Shown here piece by piece: positions 8,762 to 18,040 of a stretch of 64,000 nucleotides of DNA (positions within the stretch are counted from its first letter, which is position 1; each line of letters starts with the position of its first letter). The stretch is taken from assembly GCA_029213065.1 (NCBI GenBank), contig JARGPH010000005.1, forward strand, positions 131,429 through 195,428, in the 5' to 3' direction. The notes beneath the pieces are model-generated. The model made no database searches and was not told where the DNA came from. It saw only the letters and a list, made by a program, of their open reading frames with translations. The stretch is from Verrucomicrobiales bacterium (GTDB taxonomy: Bacteria; Verrucomicrobiota; Verrucomicrobiia; Verrucomicrobiales; DEV007). The position numbers and the translations under genes were made by a program.

Positions 8762-11700
8762 ATGAACTCCCGCCAAGCCCGACAAGATCTGACCGACACT
8801 CTTCACCTTGATCTGATTGGACCGCCGAACGGTCACAGTTTCGAAAGGGAACTTCTCAGCGAGACACCCACGGCGTGGTATTTGGCTGGGTATCTGGTGC
8901 CCGCGGACGCAGGTGATGATCTAAAAGTCGATGATTCAGCGGAAGAAGAAATCGATAGTGTTCCGAAGGCGGGAGGATTCGATGATGATGCTCCGGTAGA
9001 TCGCTCCGCAGCCGGCAATAACTATCTGTCCTCATCTATGGGAATGACCACCATCGTTCCGGCTGAAGCGAAAACGGTAACGATCACTGTCGAGTGGGGG
9101 GACTACATCGAGGAACAACTTGAGGTCGCTGACGACTCACCCGAAGATGGAAAGAAGAAAATAAAATACGGATATCGCCGAAGTCCGAAAACTTCATCGG
9201 TAGAAATTTCTCTGGCTGATTTGGATCCGATTCAACAAACACGTTTGGACGTCCCTGACAGCAAGGTTCGGCCGGGAGACGAGAGTGGACTGATGCTTTC
9301 GTGCATTGCGCGGTCAGTTCCACATCTAGCGTCCGGGTGCAAAGCGTTCACGGTTTTTCTGGTCAACTACCGCTCGGTCGACACGGATCATTCTTATCGG
9401 AGTTGCGCGTTTCAGACTCGTTTTACCATTCATTGCCCGGCAGGGTTGGTGGGGCGTCCCGATTTACGCGGCACGGCTGCATCGCATCTCGTTGATTCCG
9501 ACAACAGTATTGCCGACCTCCACTACAGGGATGTGTTGGAGTATTCCGTCGGACATGGAACTTCTGTTAATTATACGCCTCCGACTGACGGGGCAGTGGT
9601 GAACTCCGTTATTACTTCGTGGCTGCCAACGCATGAAGTCGAGAAAGTCATTCCAAGCATTATCGATGATGTTGAGTTTCGAATGTTTACCCTGGCTGGT
9701 TTTGAAACTGCGGATGAACTGGCCGACAGCTTGGATCCGATGGTGACAAGCTACCAGTCATGGATTGAAGCTCAGGAGTCGATCATCGAAACTCTGGATA
9801 CTGATGCGAGAAAGAGCACTGCCAAAACGGCGTTGAACGAAGCGCGATCAGCTGCGTCGCGTATCGAGGAAGGGATCGAGTTGTTGAGAAATGATCACGA
9901 TGCGTTTCGAGCATTTTCCCTGGCCAACCTGAGTATGGGGGAAGCTGCTGATCGGCGCTTGAAGGATGTCCCGAGGGAGAAAGTGGCGTGGCGTCCTTTT
10001 CAGCTCGCTTTTGTCCTGCTCAATCTCCCGGGACTGATTGACCCGAAGAACCAACAGAGGGAATATGTAGAGTTGCTTTTCTTTCCTACGGGCGGCGGCA
10101 AAACGGAAGCGTATCTGGGACTCGCAGCGTTTCAGATTGTCTTCCGGCGACTCACCGTTCCGGGGATTCGATCAAGTGGGCTCAGTGTTTTAATGCGTTA
10201 CACGCTTCGACTTCTGACACTTGATCAACTGGGGCGGGCGTCAGCTTTGATCTGCTCACTGGAGCTCGAGCGACGCAAGGATCCAGAGCTTCTGGGTGAC
10301 TGGCCATTTGAAATTGGTCTTTGGGTGGGATCTGCCGCAACCCCCAACCGGCTGGGGTGCGTGGGCTACAATGGTCCGGGGGCGGACCAAACCGCATATA
10401 TTCGCACCAAGCGTTTTCGGGAGAACTCCGCTGCGAATTCTGCACCGATCCCTCTTGAAAGCTGTCCCTGGTGTGAAACGAAGTTTGGCAAAAGCAGCTT
10501 CAAGATGATCCCTTCCGAGAAGGCACCTACGCATCTCAAGATCAGTTGCAGCAACTACGAATGTGATTTCTCTCAGGGAACCGGGCTCCCGATTCTCACA
10601 GTCGATGAAACCATTTACCGCCGCCTTCCTTGCTTCCTCATTGCGACCGTTGATAAGTTTGCTGCGATGCCATGGGAAGGCCGAGCTGGTGCGCTTTTTG
10701 GGAGGGTGAACCGCTACGATCAAAAAGGCTTCTACGGACCGACCGACCCCTCTTCAATGGGGACGAAGATGGACGATATTTTACCGGGACCTGACTTGAT
10801 CATTCAGGACGAGCTTCATCTGATTTCCGGTCCACTGGGCACGATTGCCGGCGTCTACGAAACAGCGATTGAGAAACTCAGCGAGCGTTTTGCGTCAGAT
10901 GGTCGCCAGAGAAAAGTGCCGAAGATAATTGCTTCGACGGCAACAGTCCGTCGGGCGAGTCAACAAATTCAAGCACTTTTCGGTCGCCCAACGACGAGGA
11001 TCTTTCCGCCACCGGGCATCAACCGGTCAGATTCGTTTTTCGCCGAGACGGTGGAGATCGACGAAAACAATGCGTCCACCAACGGACGTCTTTATCTCGG
11101 TGTCGCAGCGCAGGGGCGCAGTCTTAAGCGAGTCCTACTCCGATCAATGCTCACGATCATGAGTCGGGCGGAAACGCTCTACCGGAGTGGTGATCCTGAT
11201 GCCAAAGAATCCGTCGATGCCTATATGACCAGCCTGGGCTATTTCAATAGTCTGCGAGAGCTGGGTGGTAGCCGCCGCATTGTGGAGGATGAGGTATTGA
11301 TGCAGCTTGATCGCTACTCAAGCCGTCGCCGACTGGATCCCCCCGAGAGTCTTTTCTCAGACCGGACAATTGACATGAGCCACATCAAAGAGCTCACATC
11401 CCGTGTCTCCACCAATGAGGTATCGTCCACCAAGGAGAGGATGGGAAAAGTGCACAGCGAAGGGCTTGGTTGCGATGTTGTGTTGGCAACCAACATGATC
11501 TCGGTCGGTCTGGACGTGACGCGACTGGGATTGATGTTCGTGCTGAGCCAGCCAAAGGGAAGCTCCGAATACATTCAGGCTACCAGTCGAGTGGGGAGGG
11601 AGGCCAAGCACCCGGGATTGGTCATCACGCTGTTGAATCCGCACAAACCCCGCGATCGTTCGCACTTTGAGCAGTTCAAGAATTTCCACGAATCCTTTTA

Positions 11701-12232
11701 TCGTTCGGTGGAGGCTACCAGCGTTACGCCCTATTCTCCTCGAGCCCTCGACCGTGCTCTCGCTGCAACCTTGGTCGGCGTGATTCGTCATTCGCTTGAG
11801 AACATGACGTCCTCACTCGGAGCAACTCAGATTCTCGACGTTAATCTCAACAAGAGCCTCGACGACTTTTGTATTTTGCTCGCAGAGAGAGCAGGGCAGC
11901 ATCGGCAAGACCTCAAACAAGAAGCTCGCGACGAACTTTACCACTACGTTCTGAATCGCTGCCGAGGGCTGATCGATGATTGGCGCTCAATCGCAAAAGG
12001 TTATCAAAGTGGACCAAACGTGAACCTGAAGTACCAGACCTACGAAGACGGTAACAATGCGAAACCTCTGCTTCACGCTTTCCTCGATCCTGAGTTGGAC
12101 AACCTGCAGCCTGAATTCATGAACTTTAGGGCAAATCGCTCGATGCGGGATGTTGAGACGAACACGGAGCTAAAAATAAGAGAACTCACTGAGCCGCTCA
12201 CCAACGAACCAAAGAAGGTCTCCACTCAGTAA
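8762..12232 (+). CDS. drmA: DISARM helicase DrmA
   Basis: 1156 aa from ATG 8762. An in-frame TTG at 8714 would overlap the previous gene and gives no family-like sequence, whereas MNSRQARQDLTDTLHLDLIG looks like a DrmA N-terminus. Walker A is LLFFPTGGGKTEAYLGLAAF (~residue 440) and the DExx box is IQDELHLISGP (~residue 680), followed by ASTATV. The C-terminal RecA half contains NMISVGLDVTRLG and YIQATSRVGRE. A zinc-ribbon-like insertion (CPWC ... CSNYEC, ~residues 567-600) lies between motifs. DrmA with DrmB forms the DNA-binding core of DISARM, loading on DNA with single-stranded overhangs. Together with drmB and drmC in fixed order this firmly identifies DISARM. Confidence 0.95.
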   Translation: MNSRQARQDLTDTLHLDLIGPPNGHSFERELLSETPTAWYLAGYLVPADAGDDLKVDDSAEEEIDSVPKAGGFDDDAPVDRSAAGNNYLSSSMGMTTIVPAEAKTVTITVEWGDYIEEQLEVADDSPEDGKKKIKYGYRRSPKTSSVEISLADLDPIQQTRLDVPDSKVRPGDESGLMLSCIARSVPHLASGCKAFTVFLVNYRSVDTDHSYRSCAFQTRFTIHCPAGLVGRPDLRGTAASHLVDSDNSIADLHYRDVLEYSVGHGTSVNYTPPTDGAVVNSVITSWLPTHEVEKVIPSIIDDVEFRMFTLAGFETADELADSLDPMVTSYQSWIEAQESIIETLDTDARKSTAKTALNEARSAASRIEEGIELLRNDHDAFRAFSLANLSMGEAADRRLKDVPREKVAWRPFQLAFVLLNLPGLIDPKNQQREYVELLFFPTGGGKTEAYLGLAAFQIVFRRLTVPGIRSSGLSVLMRYTLRLLTLDQLGRASALICSLELERRKDPELLGDWPFEIGLWVGSAATPNRLGCVGYNGPGADQTAYIRTKRFRENSAANSAPIPLESCPWCETKFGKSSFKMIPSEKAPTHLKISCSNYECDFSQGTGLPILTVDETIYRRLPCFLIATVDKFAAMPWEGRAGALFGRVNRYDQKGFYGPTDPSSMGTKMDDILPGPDLIIQDELHLISGPLGTIAGVYETAIEKLSERFASDGRQRKVPKIIASTATVRRASQQIQALFGRPTTRIFPPPGINRSDSFFAETVEIDENNASTNGRLYLGVAAQGRSLKRVLLRSMLTIMSRAETLYRSGDPDAKESVDAYMTSLGYFNSLRELGGSRRIVEDEVLMQLDRYSSRRRLDPPESLFSDRTIDMSHIKELTSRVSTNEVSSTKERMGKVHSEGLGCDVVLATNMISVGLDVTRLGLMFVLSQPKGSSEYIQATSRVGREAKHPGLVITLLNPHKPRDRSHFEQFKNFHESFYRSVEATSVTPYSPRALDRALAATLVGVIRHSLENMTSSLGATQILDVNLNKSLDDFCILLAERAGQHRQDLKQEARDELYHYVLNRCRGLIDDWRSIAKGYQSGPNVNLKYQTYEDGNNAKPLLHAFLDPELDNLQPEFMNFRANRSMRDVETNTELKIRELTEPLTNEPKKVSTQ

Positions 12233-12244
12233 CCAATTACAGTA

Positions 12245-14095
12245 ATGGCAATTCAGCAACTTCGCAGCAGTCAGCTCATCACCACATTTGGCACGGGTTC
12301 CCTCGTCGATCTTCCCGAGGCCTCGGTGATTATCGGAGGCCCTGATAGCTGGGTCTACCGTGAGGATGAGATCCCCGAACACTTGATTCATGAGGAACGA
12401 CTAAGCAAGAGGATCGCTGAGTATCTCAACGACCTTTTCAGCTTTGGCTTGAAAGATGTGCAACTGCGCCGCCCTCCCCGGATGCGTAACGCCATGCAAT
12501 ACCAGGGGCTAAACCCTGAAGTAACAGCATGGAAATTCCCGGAGTGGTATGTTGTTCAGCAGATCGAACAAACGAAAGCCGGAAAGCGCCGCCGCCTCGT
12601 GAGCAAGTATTTATTGGAGAAAGGAAAATATCGGGATCACAATGGTAAGCGGCAGCCAGTGGTTCCAATCCGTTTCGTTCGCGCCTGCGACAAAGGACAT
12701 GTTGATGATATCGATTGGCTCTCCTTCGTCCACGGATTCGACAACCGAAACTGTCCCCGCGCTCAGGGCGGTCTTTATCTCCTCGAAAAAGGGAGTTCAG
12801 GTGCCCTCGCGGATATCATTGTCTCCTGCGACTGCGGGAAGAAGCAATCACTGGCTCTGGCACGGACAAACAAGACATTGCTTGGCTTTTGCAACGGGCG
12901 TCGCCCTTGGCTGGGGCCATTCAGCAAAGATGAATGTTCCAATCCTTCAAAACTTTTGGTCCGTAGCGCAAGCAATGCCTATTTCCCTCAGCTCTATTCG
13001 GTGATTTCCATTCCCGAAGGGGCATCCGGGTTACCTGCCGTATTGCAGCGATTTGAGAGCGACTTAACCGAAGCCACGACACTCGAAATGTTAAAGATGG
13101 CCCGCAAGTTTAACGGGAATTTAGACAAAAGTCTGGGTGATTATTCTGATGCAGAAGTCTTCGAGGCATTGACCAAACTTCGCGGAAAGAAGAGTGAGCA
13201 AATGGTCCCTACGAAAATTTTGGAGTATGCTGCTTTTGCCGGCCCTACCAATCAGCTCTCTGACGACAAGGTTGAAGGTGACTTCCTGATCCGTCATCTC
13301 GAAGACAAATTCTGGAAACCCGATCCTACCCTTTCTACCTGCCTCGACAATATCGTCCTAGTTGACCGCCTCCGGGAGGTCGTTGCTCAGGTCGGGTTCA
13401 CCCGGTTCGAGTCACGGGGAACAAAATTGGATGGTGAACTTGATCTCGATTTGCAGCCTTCTCCACTCGCAAAAGACAAGACTAACATTATTCCTGCTTT
13501 CGAAAACCGGGGTGAAGGGATCTTTCTTCAATTCGATTCGAAGCGGATTTCTGATTGGAGTAAGAAACCAGAAGTTCAAGCGAGGGCTGAATCGCTCAAG
13601 CTGGGTTTCACTCTCAAAGCTGAAGAACGCGGTCAGGAGGATCTCAGTTTCCACGGGACGCCGTTCTACATGTTGCACACTCTGGCGCACTTGCTCATTC
13701 AGGAAATATCCTTGGAATGTGGGTATCCGACCAGTTCACTGAAAGAGCGCATCTATTGCGACGCGGCTCAGAAAACATTCGCCATCCTGATTTATACGGG
13801 CAGCTCCGATGCCGAGGGAACACTGGGCGGTCTCGTAAAAGCAGCTGAGCGCATTCAACCAATACTTCTGAATACGATTCAAAACGCGTCGATTTGTTCC
13901 TCGGATCCTGTTTGTTCCCACACAAAACCAGAACCAGACAATCCGAGCCATTGGCTTGTCGGGAGCGCCTGCCATTGCTGCACCCACCTGCCCGAAACAT
14001 CATGTGAACAGATGAACCAGTTTCTCGACCGTTCGCTCGTAGTGCCTACACTGGAGGGGCTGGGATGTGAGTTCTTTAAATTGCCATCGTCGTGA
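12245..14095 (+). CDS. drmB: DISARM protein DrmB (DUF1998)
   Basis: 616 aa, starting 12 nt after drmA. The N-terminus (LRSSQLITTFGTGSLVDLPE) is characteristic of DrmB. The C-terminal DUF1998 part contains the HTLAHLLIQEISLECGYP segment, the YTGSSDAEGTLGGLV segment and a Cys/His-rich end (CSSDPVC, then GSACHCCTHLPETSCE) that probably binds zinc. DrmB is the obligate partner of helicase DrmA. The stop overlaps the GTG start of drmC by 4 nt (GTGA), so the two are coupled. Length is normal for the family and no key segment appears to be missing. Confidence 0.95.
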   Translation: MAIQQLRSSQLITTFGTGSLVDLPEASVIIGGPDSWVYREDEIPEHLIHEERLSKRIAEYLNDLFSFGLKDVQLRRPPRMRNAMQYQGLNPEVTAWKFPEWYVVQQIEQTKAGKRRRLVSKYLLEKGKYRDHNGKRQPVVPIRFVRACDKGHVDDIDWLSFVHGFDNRNCPRAQGGLYLLEKGSSGALADIIVSCDCGKKQSLALARTNKTLLGFCNGRRPWLGPFSKDECSNPSKLLVRSASNAYFPQLYSVISIPEGASGLPAVLQRFESDLTEATTLEMLKMARKFNGNLDKSLGDYSDAEVFEALTKLRGKKSEQMVPTKILEYAAFAGPTNQLSDDKVEGDFLIRHLEDKFWKPDPTLSTCLDNIVLVDRLREVVAQVGFTRFESRGTKLDGELDLDLQPSPLAKDKTNIIPAFENRGEGIFLQFDSKRISDWSKKPEVQARAESLKLGFTLKAEERGQEDLSFHGTPFYMLHTLAHLLIQEISLECGYPTSSLKERIYCDAAQKTFAILIYTGSSDAEGTLGGLVKAAERIQPILLNTIQNASICSSDPVCSHTKPEPDNPSHWLVGSACHCCTHLPETSCEQMNQFLDRSLVVPTLEGLGCEFFKLPSS

Positions 14096-14874
14096 AAAAT
14101 CCGCTCATACTTTTGCCGAAGAGTAATCTCGAAAACCTGCGATCGGGATTCGCGCATGGATCACTCAAGTATGAAGTTACTCCGGGAGCGTTACTTCAGT
14201 CCGGAGTGCCCGCTGGGCAGGAATACGCAGTCAGCGAATTTCTAAATGAGCGAAGCTGGGGATCGGATGTCGTGGCGGCTGTGATCGACACCATACTGGA
14301 TACCCGCGATGAATCGCTCAACGTGTCGCTCACACAAAGCTTGGTCGTCACCGGTCCGGAAGTTCCTCAGAAACAAATTCTAAAGACAGGATCTCGATTC
14401 TTACAGGTCGTTGACCATGCCAAGCGTGAGCTAATGGTGGCGACTTTCGCTCTATATCAGGGAGACAAGATTCTCGAGCCAATCTACCAAGCTATGCTGC
14501 GAAATGAAGATCTGGATGTCGTTTTGATATTGAACGTTCAACGCGGATATGGAGATACGACTCAGGCGAGCCAGCTCGTTGATAAATGTAGGCACGATTT
14601 TCTTTCCAAGCACTGGAAGTGGGATCTTAAGCCAAGGGTTTACTATTTTCCCGGATCGCTCGAGCTTAGCTACAAATTGCGAGGCGTAATGCATGCAAAA
14701 TTCTTGATCGCTGACGAGGAGCGTGCCTTCGTTACTTCCGCGAACTTTACTGAAGCAGCCCAGCAGAAGAACATTGAAGTGGGTGTCGAGTTAGCAAATT
14801 CCATAGAGCCGAAAGCTCTTAGCCGGTATTTCAAGGAACTTATCGAATCCGGGTGTTTGGAGAAATTGTTGTGA
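14092..14874 (+). CDS. drmC: DISARM phospholipase D-like protein DrmC
   Basis: 260 aa with a GTG start. A single clear HKD motif lies at about residues 201-220 (HAKFLIADEERAFVTSANFT), followed by EAAQQKNIEVGVEL, the usual end of a PLD nuclease half. The first half (VVDHAKRELMVATFALYQG) fits the opening strand of the fold. With one motif the enzyme would be expected to dimerise to build an active site, as in Nuc-type nucleases. DrmC is the third core DISARM component; it is reported to be dispensable in some tested systems. It is the first of two clear PLD nucleases in the operon. Confidence 0.92.
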   Translation: MKNPLILLPKSNLENLRSGFAHGSLKYEVTPGALLQSGVPAGQEYAVSEFLNERSWGSDVVAAVIDTILDTRDESLNVSLTQSLVVTGPEVPQKQILKTGSRFLQVVDHAKRELMVATFALYQGDKILEPIYQAMLRNEDLDVVLILNVQRGYGDTTQASQLVDKCRHDFLSKHWKWDLKPRVYYFPGSLELSYKLRGVMHAKFLIADEERAFVTSANFTEAAQQKNIEVGVELANSIEPKALSRYFKELIESGCLEKLL

Positions 14875-14895
14875 TTTTCGATTCGGTAGCTAATT

Positions 14896-16170
14896 ATGTC
14901 ATCTCTCGGCTGGATAGACTTTAACTCGGAAGACAGTGCCAAGGTGCGCACGGTTCTCGACCTGCTCTCTGACACGGGAGTAATCGATGAACTCGGGATA
15001 GGAGTGATTCGGGACTCGTTCGCGGATCGTATGTTTCCCGGGATCTCCACGGTTCAAACGCGGCCGAAGTATTTCACGCTGACTGCACATCTGCTCAAGG
15101 ATTACGCCGAAAACGAAGTTCCCAAGACTCGTCCTCGTTCGCTGGCGAAGTATCTCGAAGAAGAGGAGAAATGGTGTCGAATTGAGTTCGTAAAGGCGCA
15201 TGGGGAGGGGCGCCAGAATCTGGGGATTATCGGGGGAACTTTTGGAACCGATACGAATCGGGATGTCGTGAGAAAGCCTTCGTCGATCTACTGGACGGGG
15301 TTGCGGCAGTATGGATTCATTTCACCCTCGAATCTCTCTTTGGTCGAGTTTGGTCGGCGACTCGCTGACGGGAAGCACCGCCTTCACGCCTTGCTGAAAG
15401 AAAGCGGGGATGGTGGAGGCGATGACGACGACGCGATGGATCACGAGCACCGGATTCGCATTCATGCTCCGGAGAGGCCTGAAGACTACTGGGAAACACT
15501 GACGATCAATCTGACGAAGGAGGAGGCAGAGTTTTTGCGATTCCAGATTCGGGCAAATCAGCCGGACAGCCTTCTCGGGCAGATCCTGATGGATACAGCG
15601 ATCATGGACGAGATTCTGGAACTCTCCCCTTCGGCCAACTTCGAGGATTTTGCGGCCTTGCCATTTGTTGGCTCGCTAAAAGATGAGTCATTGCGCGTCA
15701 CGGTTCGTCAGGCGCGGGATTTTTGGCGATTGCTCGAAGGGGCGCATGTCCGATATAACATTCAGCTTCAGGAACTGCTCGGGACTTCCGAGAAGTTGGG
15801 AGGCTTTGTTGAGCGGTGGAAAAATTGGCGTGAGTTGCTCCCTCAATATCTCGCGGAGTGGGACACTGGATTTATGTGGAGTGTCGTTCATGAGCGAGGC
15901 AGTATTCCCAAACCGTCTACGAGGCAATTTGTCGAAGAGTGGATCGAGGAATGTTATGCGGGTGCGATCAACGAGTCCCGCTGTGACGCTCTCGTAAAAA
16001 CGCAGGAGCTGCGCAACAAGGGCAAGCGGGCCCGCCTGCGCGGGACCGGGGCGGAGGGGATCAATAGCTGGATTGGTCTCGACGGTCTCAATTACCGCTT
16101 TAGCGAAGTTTATCAGTTGGTTAGGGATATCCGGAACGCTGAGTTGGGAAAGGGGGGCGTAGATGCTTGA
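14896..16170 (+). CDS. DUF6361 family protein
   Basis: 424 aa, starting 21 nt after drmC, which is the widest gap at this end of the operon. The N-terminus (MSSLGWIDFNSEDSAKVRTV, then GIGVIRDSFADRMFPGIST) matches my memory of DUF6361, a family found beside PLD and helicase genes. The body reads as a mixed helical protein without recognisable catalytic motifs; an acidic stretch (DGGGDDDDAMDHE) lies near residue 177. The next gene starts inside this one (8-nt overlap), so expression is linked. Role unknown; by context a substrate-binding or adaptor protein of the DUF6361-PLD-helicase module. Confidence 0.82.
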   Translation: MSSLGWIDFNSEDSAKVRTVLDLLSDTGVIDELGIGVIRDSFADRMFPGISTVQTRPKYFTLTAHLLKDYAENEVPKTRPRSLAKYLEEEEKWCRIEFVKAHGEGRQNLGIIGGTFGTDTNRDVVRKPSSIYWTGLRQYGFISPSNLSLVEFGRRLADGKHRLHALLKESGDGGGDDDDAMDHEHRIRIHAPERPEDYWETLTINLTKEEAEFLRFQIRANQPDSLLGQILMDTAIMDEILELSPSANFEDFAALPFVGSLKDESLRVTVRQARDFWRLLEGAHVRYNIQLQELLGTSEKLGGFVERWKNWRELLPQYLAEWDTGFMWSVVHERGSIPKPSTRQFVEEWIEECYAGAINESRCDALVKTQELRNKGKRARLRGTGAEGINSWIGLDGLNYRFSEVYQLVRDIRNAELGKGGVDA

Positions 16171-18040
16171 TTGCAGACGGGATCGCCTCGACTACGGCGA
16201 GCAGCTCCAGCCGCCATCAGGCTATCGTCTCGACCGTGCCGTAGCGTCGACCTATAGTGCAGACCTCGGGGCGCTTCTCTCGATACCAGTAGCTCTGGTC
16301 TATGCCCAAACGATGGAAGGGGATCTATCCGGAGCCAGGTTTCAGCTCTTGAAAGCGATCGAAGAATTCTCAAGCCGGGTGCGGGTCTATCATCAGGAGG
16401 GGCAGCTTCACGTTCCCCAAAAGCTGAACTGGCTTTATGCACATCTTGAGGATGCGCTGGCTCCGATCCTCCCCGATGACGCATTTACTGCCTTTCATCC
16501 GAAGATGTGGGTGATTCGATTTGTCCCGGATGAGAAGGACGAGGAAGGGGCTGAGGACATTTCAAAGCCGTCCAAGTTTCGTATCATTGTTCTGAGCCGA
16601 AACCTCACCTTTGATCGCAGCTGGGATATTGCAGCAACTCTTAATGGGGAACCCGGTGAATCGTTCCAGCGTAATAATCAGCCAATTATCGACTTTGTGC
16701 GTTGGCTTCATCGACAACGTCCGATCGACTGGGTAGAGGGATTTTTGGAAGAGTTGGGGCGAGTGGAGTTTGAGACTCCGGAGGGATTTGATAGTCACTT
16801 CTTTCATCCCATGGGTATTCCCGGATATGGCACGAGCCCTCTTGATGGACTGCAGTCAAATCGGACGGTGGTGCTGTCTCCCTTTCTCAGTCCCAAGACG
16901 ATTGAACGTCTACTCGAGGGGACTCACTCGGATTTGAATTTGTTCAGTAGGGCTCACGAGTTGGCCAAGTTGCCAGTGGATCTTTTGAACCAAATTCAAA
17001 GTTATTCGCTCTCTGATTTGATCGTGGACGGAGAAGCAATGGAAGCGGCCGAAGACGGCAGTATCGATGTCAAAGAGCAAGAGCTCCACGCGAAGGTGTT
17101 TGTCATGAAGCCGGGGGATGAGACTTGCTGGTTTCTTGGATCAGCCAACGCGACCGAAGCAGCCCGTGAACGCAATGTGGAATTGATGCTCGAATTGAGG
17201 GGCACATCCAACAAGTCGCGCATCTACCGTCTCTTGAATGAACTCCGTGGTGAGAAAGAGGGCGATGGGCCGTTCTTCTCGTTTGAACCGGAAGAGGGCG
17301 GTAAAGAGGATGCGAAGGTAGCGAAGCAGGAGGCTGAGGCCCGGCGTTTCGAATACGCCATTTTGAAAGCGCCGATTGAAGCCAAGATAGAGCGTTCAGA
17401 GAACGGCAAGACCTTCGATCTGTTTCTGGAGCTGGATCTTCGGGGAGTCCCCGTTTCCGAAGAGCTGCAGGCGAAAGTGCTGCCCTTCAACGTGAAATCG
17501 AAACCAAGTCCCGTGACGCTTTCCCCGGGCACCATCCAGAGGATTGAGTTTCGAAACCTGGGTGAGGTCGAGCTGAGTCGATTTCTTCATTTTCGGATCG
17601 AAGGAGCAGACGAAGCTTATCACGAGTTTCTGGTCCGAATTGAAATCGCAAACCTCCCTGCAGATCGGCTCGAAAACATTCTTCGCAAAATCATCGACAG
17701 CAGTGATAAGTTTTTCGAGTATCTCCGTTTCCTCCTCGCCGACGAGGTGACTAAGGAGGATCTCCTCGCGACTGGGGCGGAGGATGCTGCTCCTGAGCCT
17801 CAGGACGGCCATGAAGACGCTTGGCAGACGAACTTGCCCATCTATGAGCAGCTGCTTGTCGTAGCTTCACGGGATCCTCGGCGGCTTAAGGAGGTGGATG
17901 AGATCATTCGCCATCTTTCCACCACAGAAAGTGAGGAAGAAGAACTCGGAGGGGAGCCAATTATACCTGCTGCCTTCCTCTCGTTCTGGGAAGCCTTTCG
18001 CGATTTGATACCGGAGAAGGAAAGGAGTTCCACGTCATGA
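16163..18040 (+). CDS. Phospholipase D-family nuclease of the DUF6361 module
   Basis: 625 aa, ATG inside the end of the preceding gene. Two PLD half-sites are visible: HPKMWVIRF ... LSRNLTFDRSWD near residues 112-155, and HAKVFVM ... WFLGSANATEAARERNVELM near residues 310-340. The first resembles HxK...S.NLT without the usual following acidic pattern; the second is canonical. The C-terminal ~270 residues form a separate region, first strand-rich and then helical, possibly DNA- or partner-binding. Stop and next start overlap (ATGA). A nuclease acting with the helicase downstream is the natural inference. It differs from DrmC in length and in having two motifs. Confidence 0.88.
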   Translation: MLDCRRDRLDYGEQLQPPSGYRLDRAVASTYSADLGALLSIPVALVYAQTMEGDLSGARFQLLKAIEEFSSRVRVYHQEGQLHVPQKLNWLYAHLEDALAPILPDDAFTAFHPKMWVIRFVPDEKDEEGAEDISKPSKFRIIVLSRNLTFDRSWDIAATLNGEPGESFQRNNQPIIDFVRWLHRQRPIDWVEGFLEELGRVEFETPEGFDSHFFHPMGIPGYGTSPLDGLQSNRTVVLSPFLSPKTIERLLEGTHSDLNLFSRAHELAKLPVDLLNQIQSYSLSDLIVDGEAMEAAEDGSIDVKEQELHAKVFVMKPGDETCWFLGSANATEAARERNVELMLELRGTSNKSRIYRLLNELRGEKEGDGPFFSFEPEEGGKEDAKVAKQEAEARRFEYAILKAPIEAKIERSENGKTFDLFLELDLRGVPVSEELQAKVLPFNVKSKPSPVTLSPGTIQRIEFRNLGEVELSRFLHFRIEGADEAYHEFLVRIEIANLPADRLENILRKIIDSSDKFFEYLRFLLADEVTKEDLLATGAEDAAPEPQDGHEDAWQTNLPIYEQLLVVASRDPRRLKEVDEIIRHLSTTESEEEELGGEPIIPAAFLSFWEAFRDLIPEKERSSTS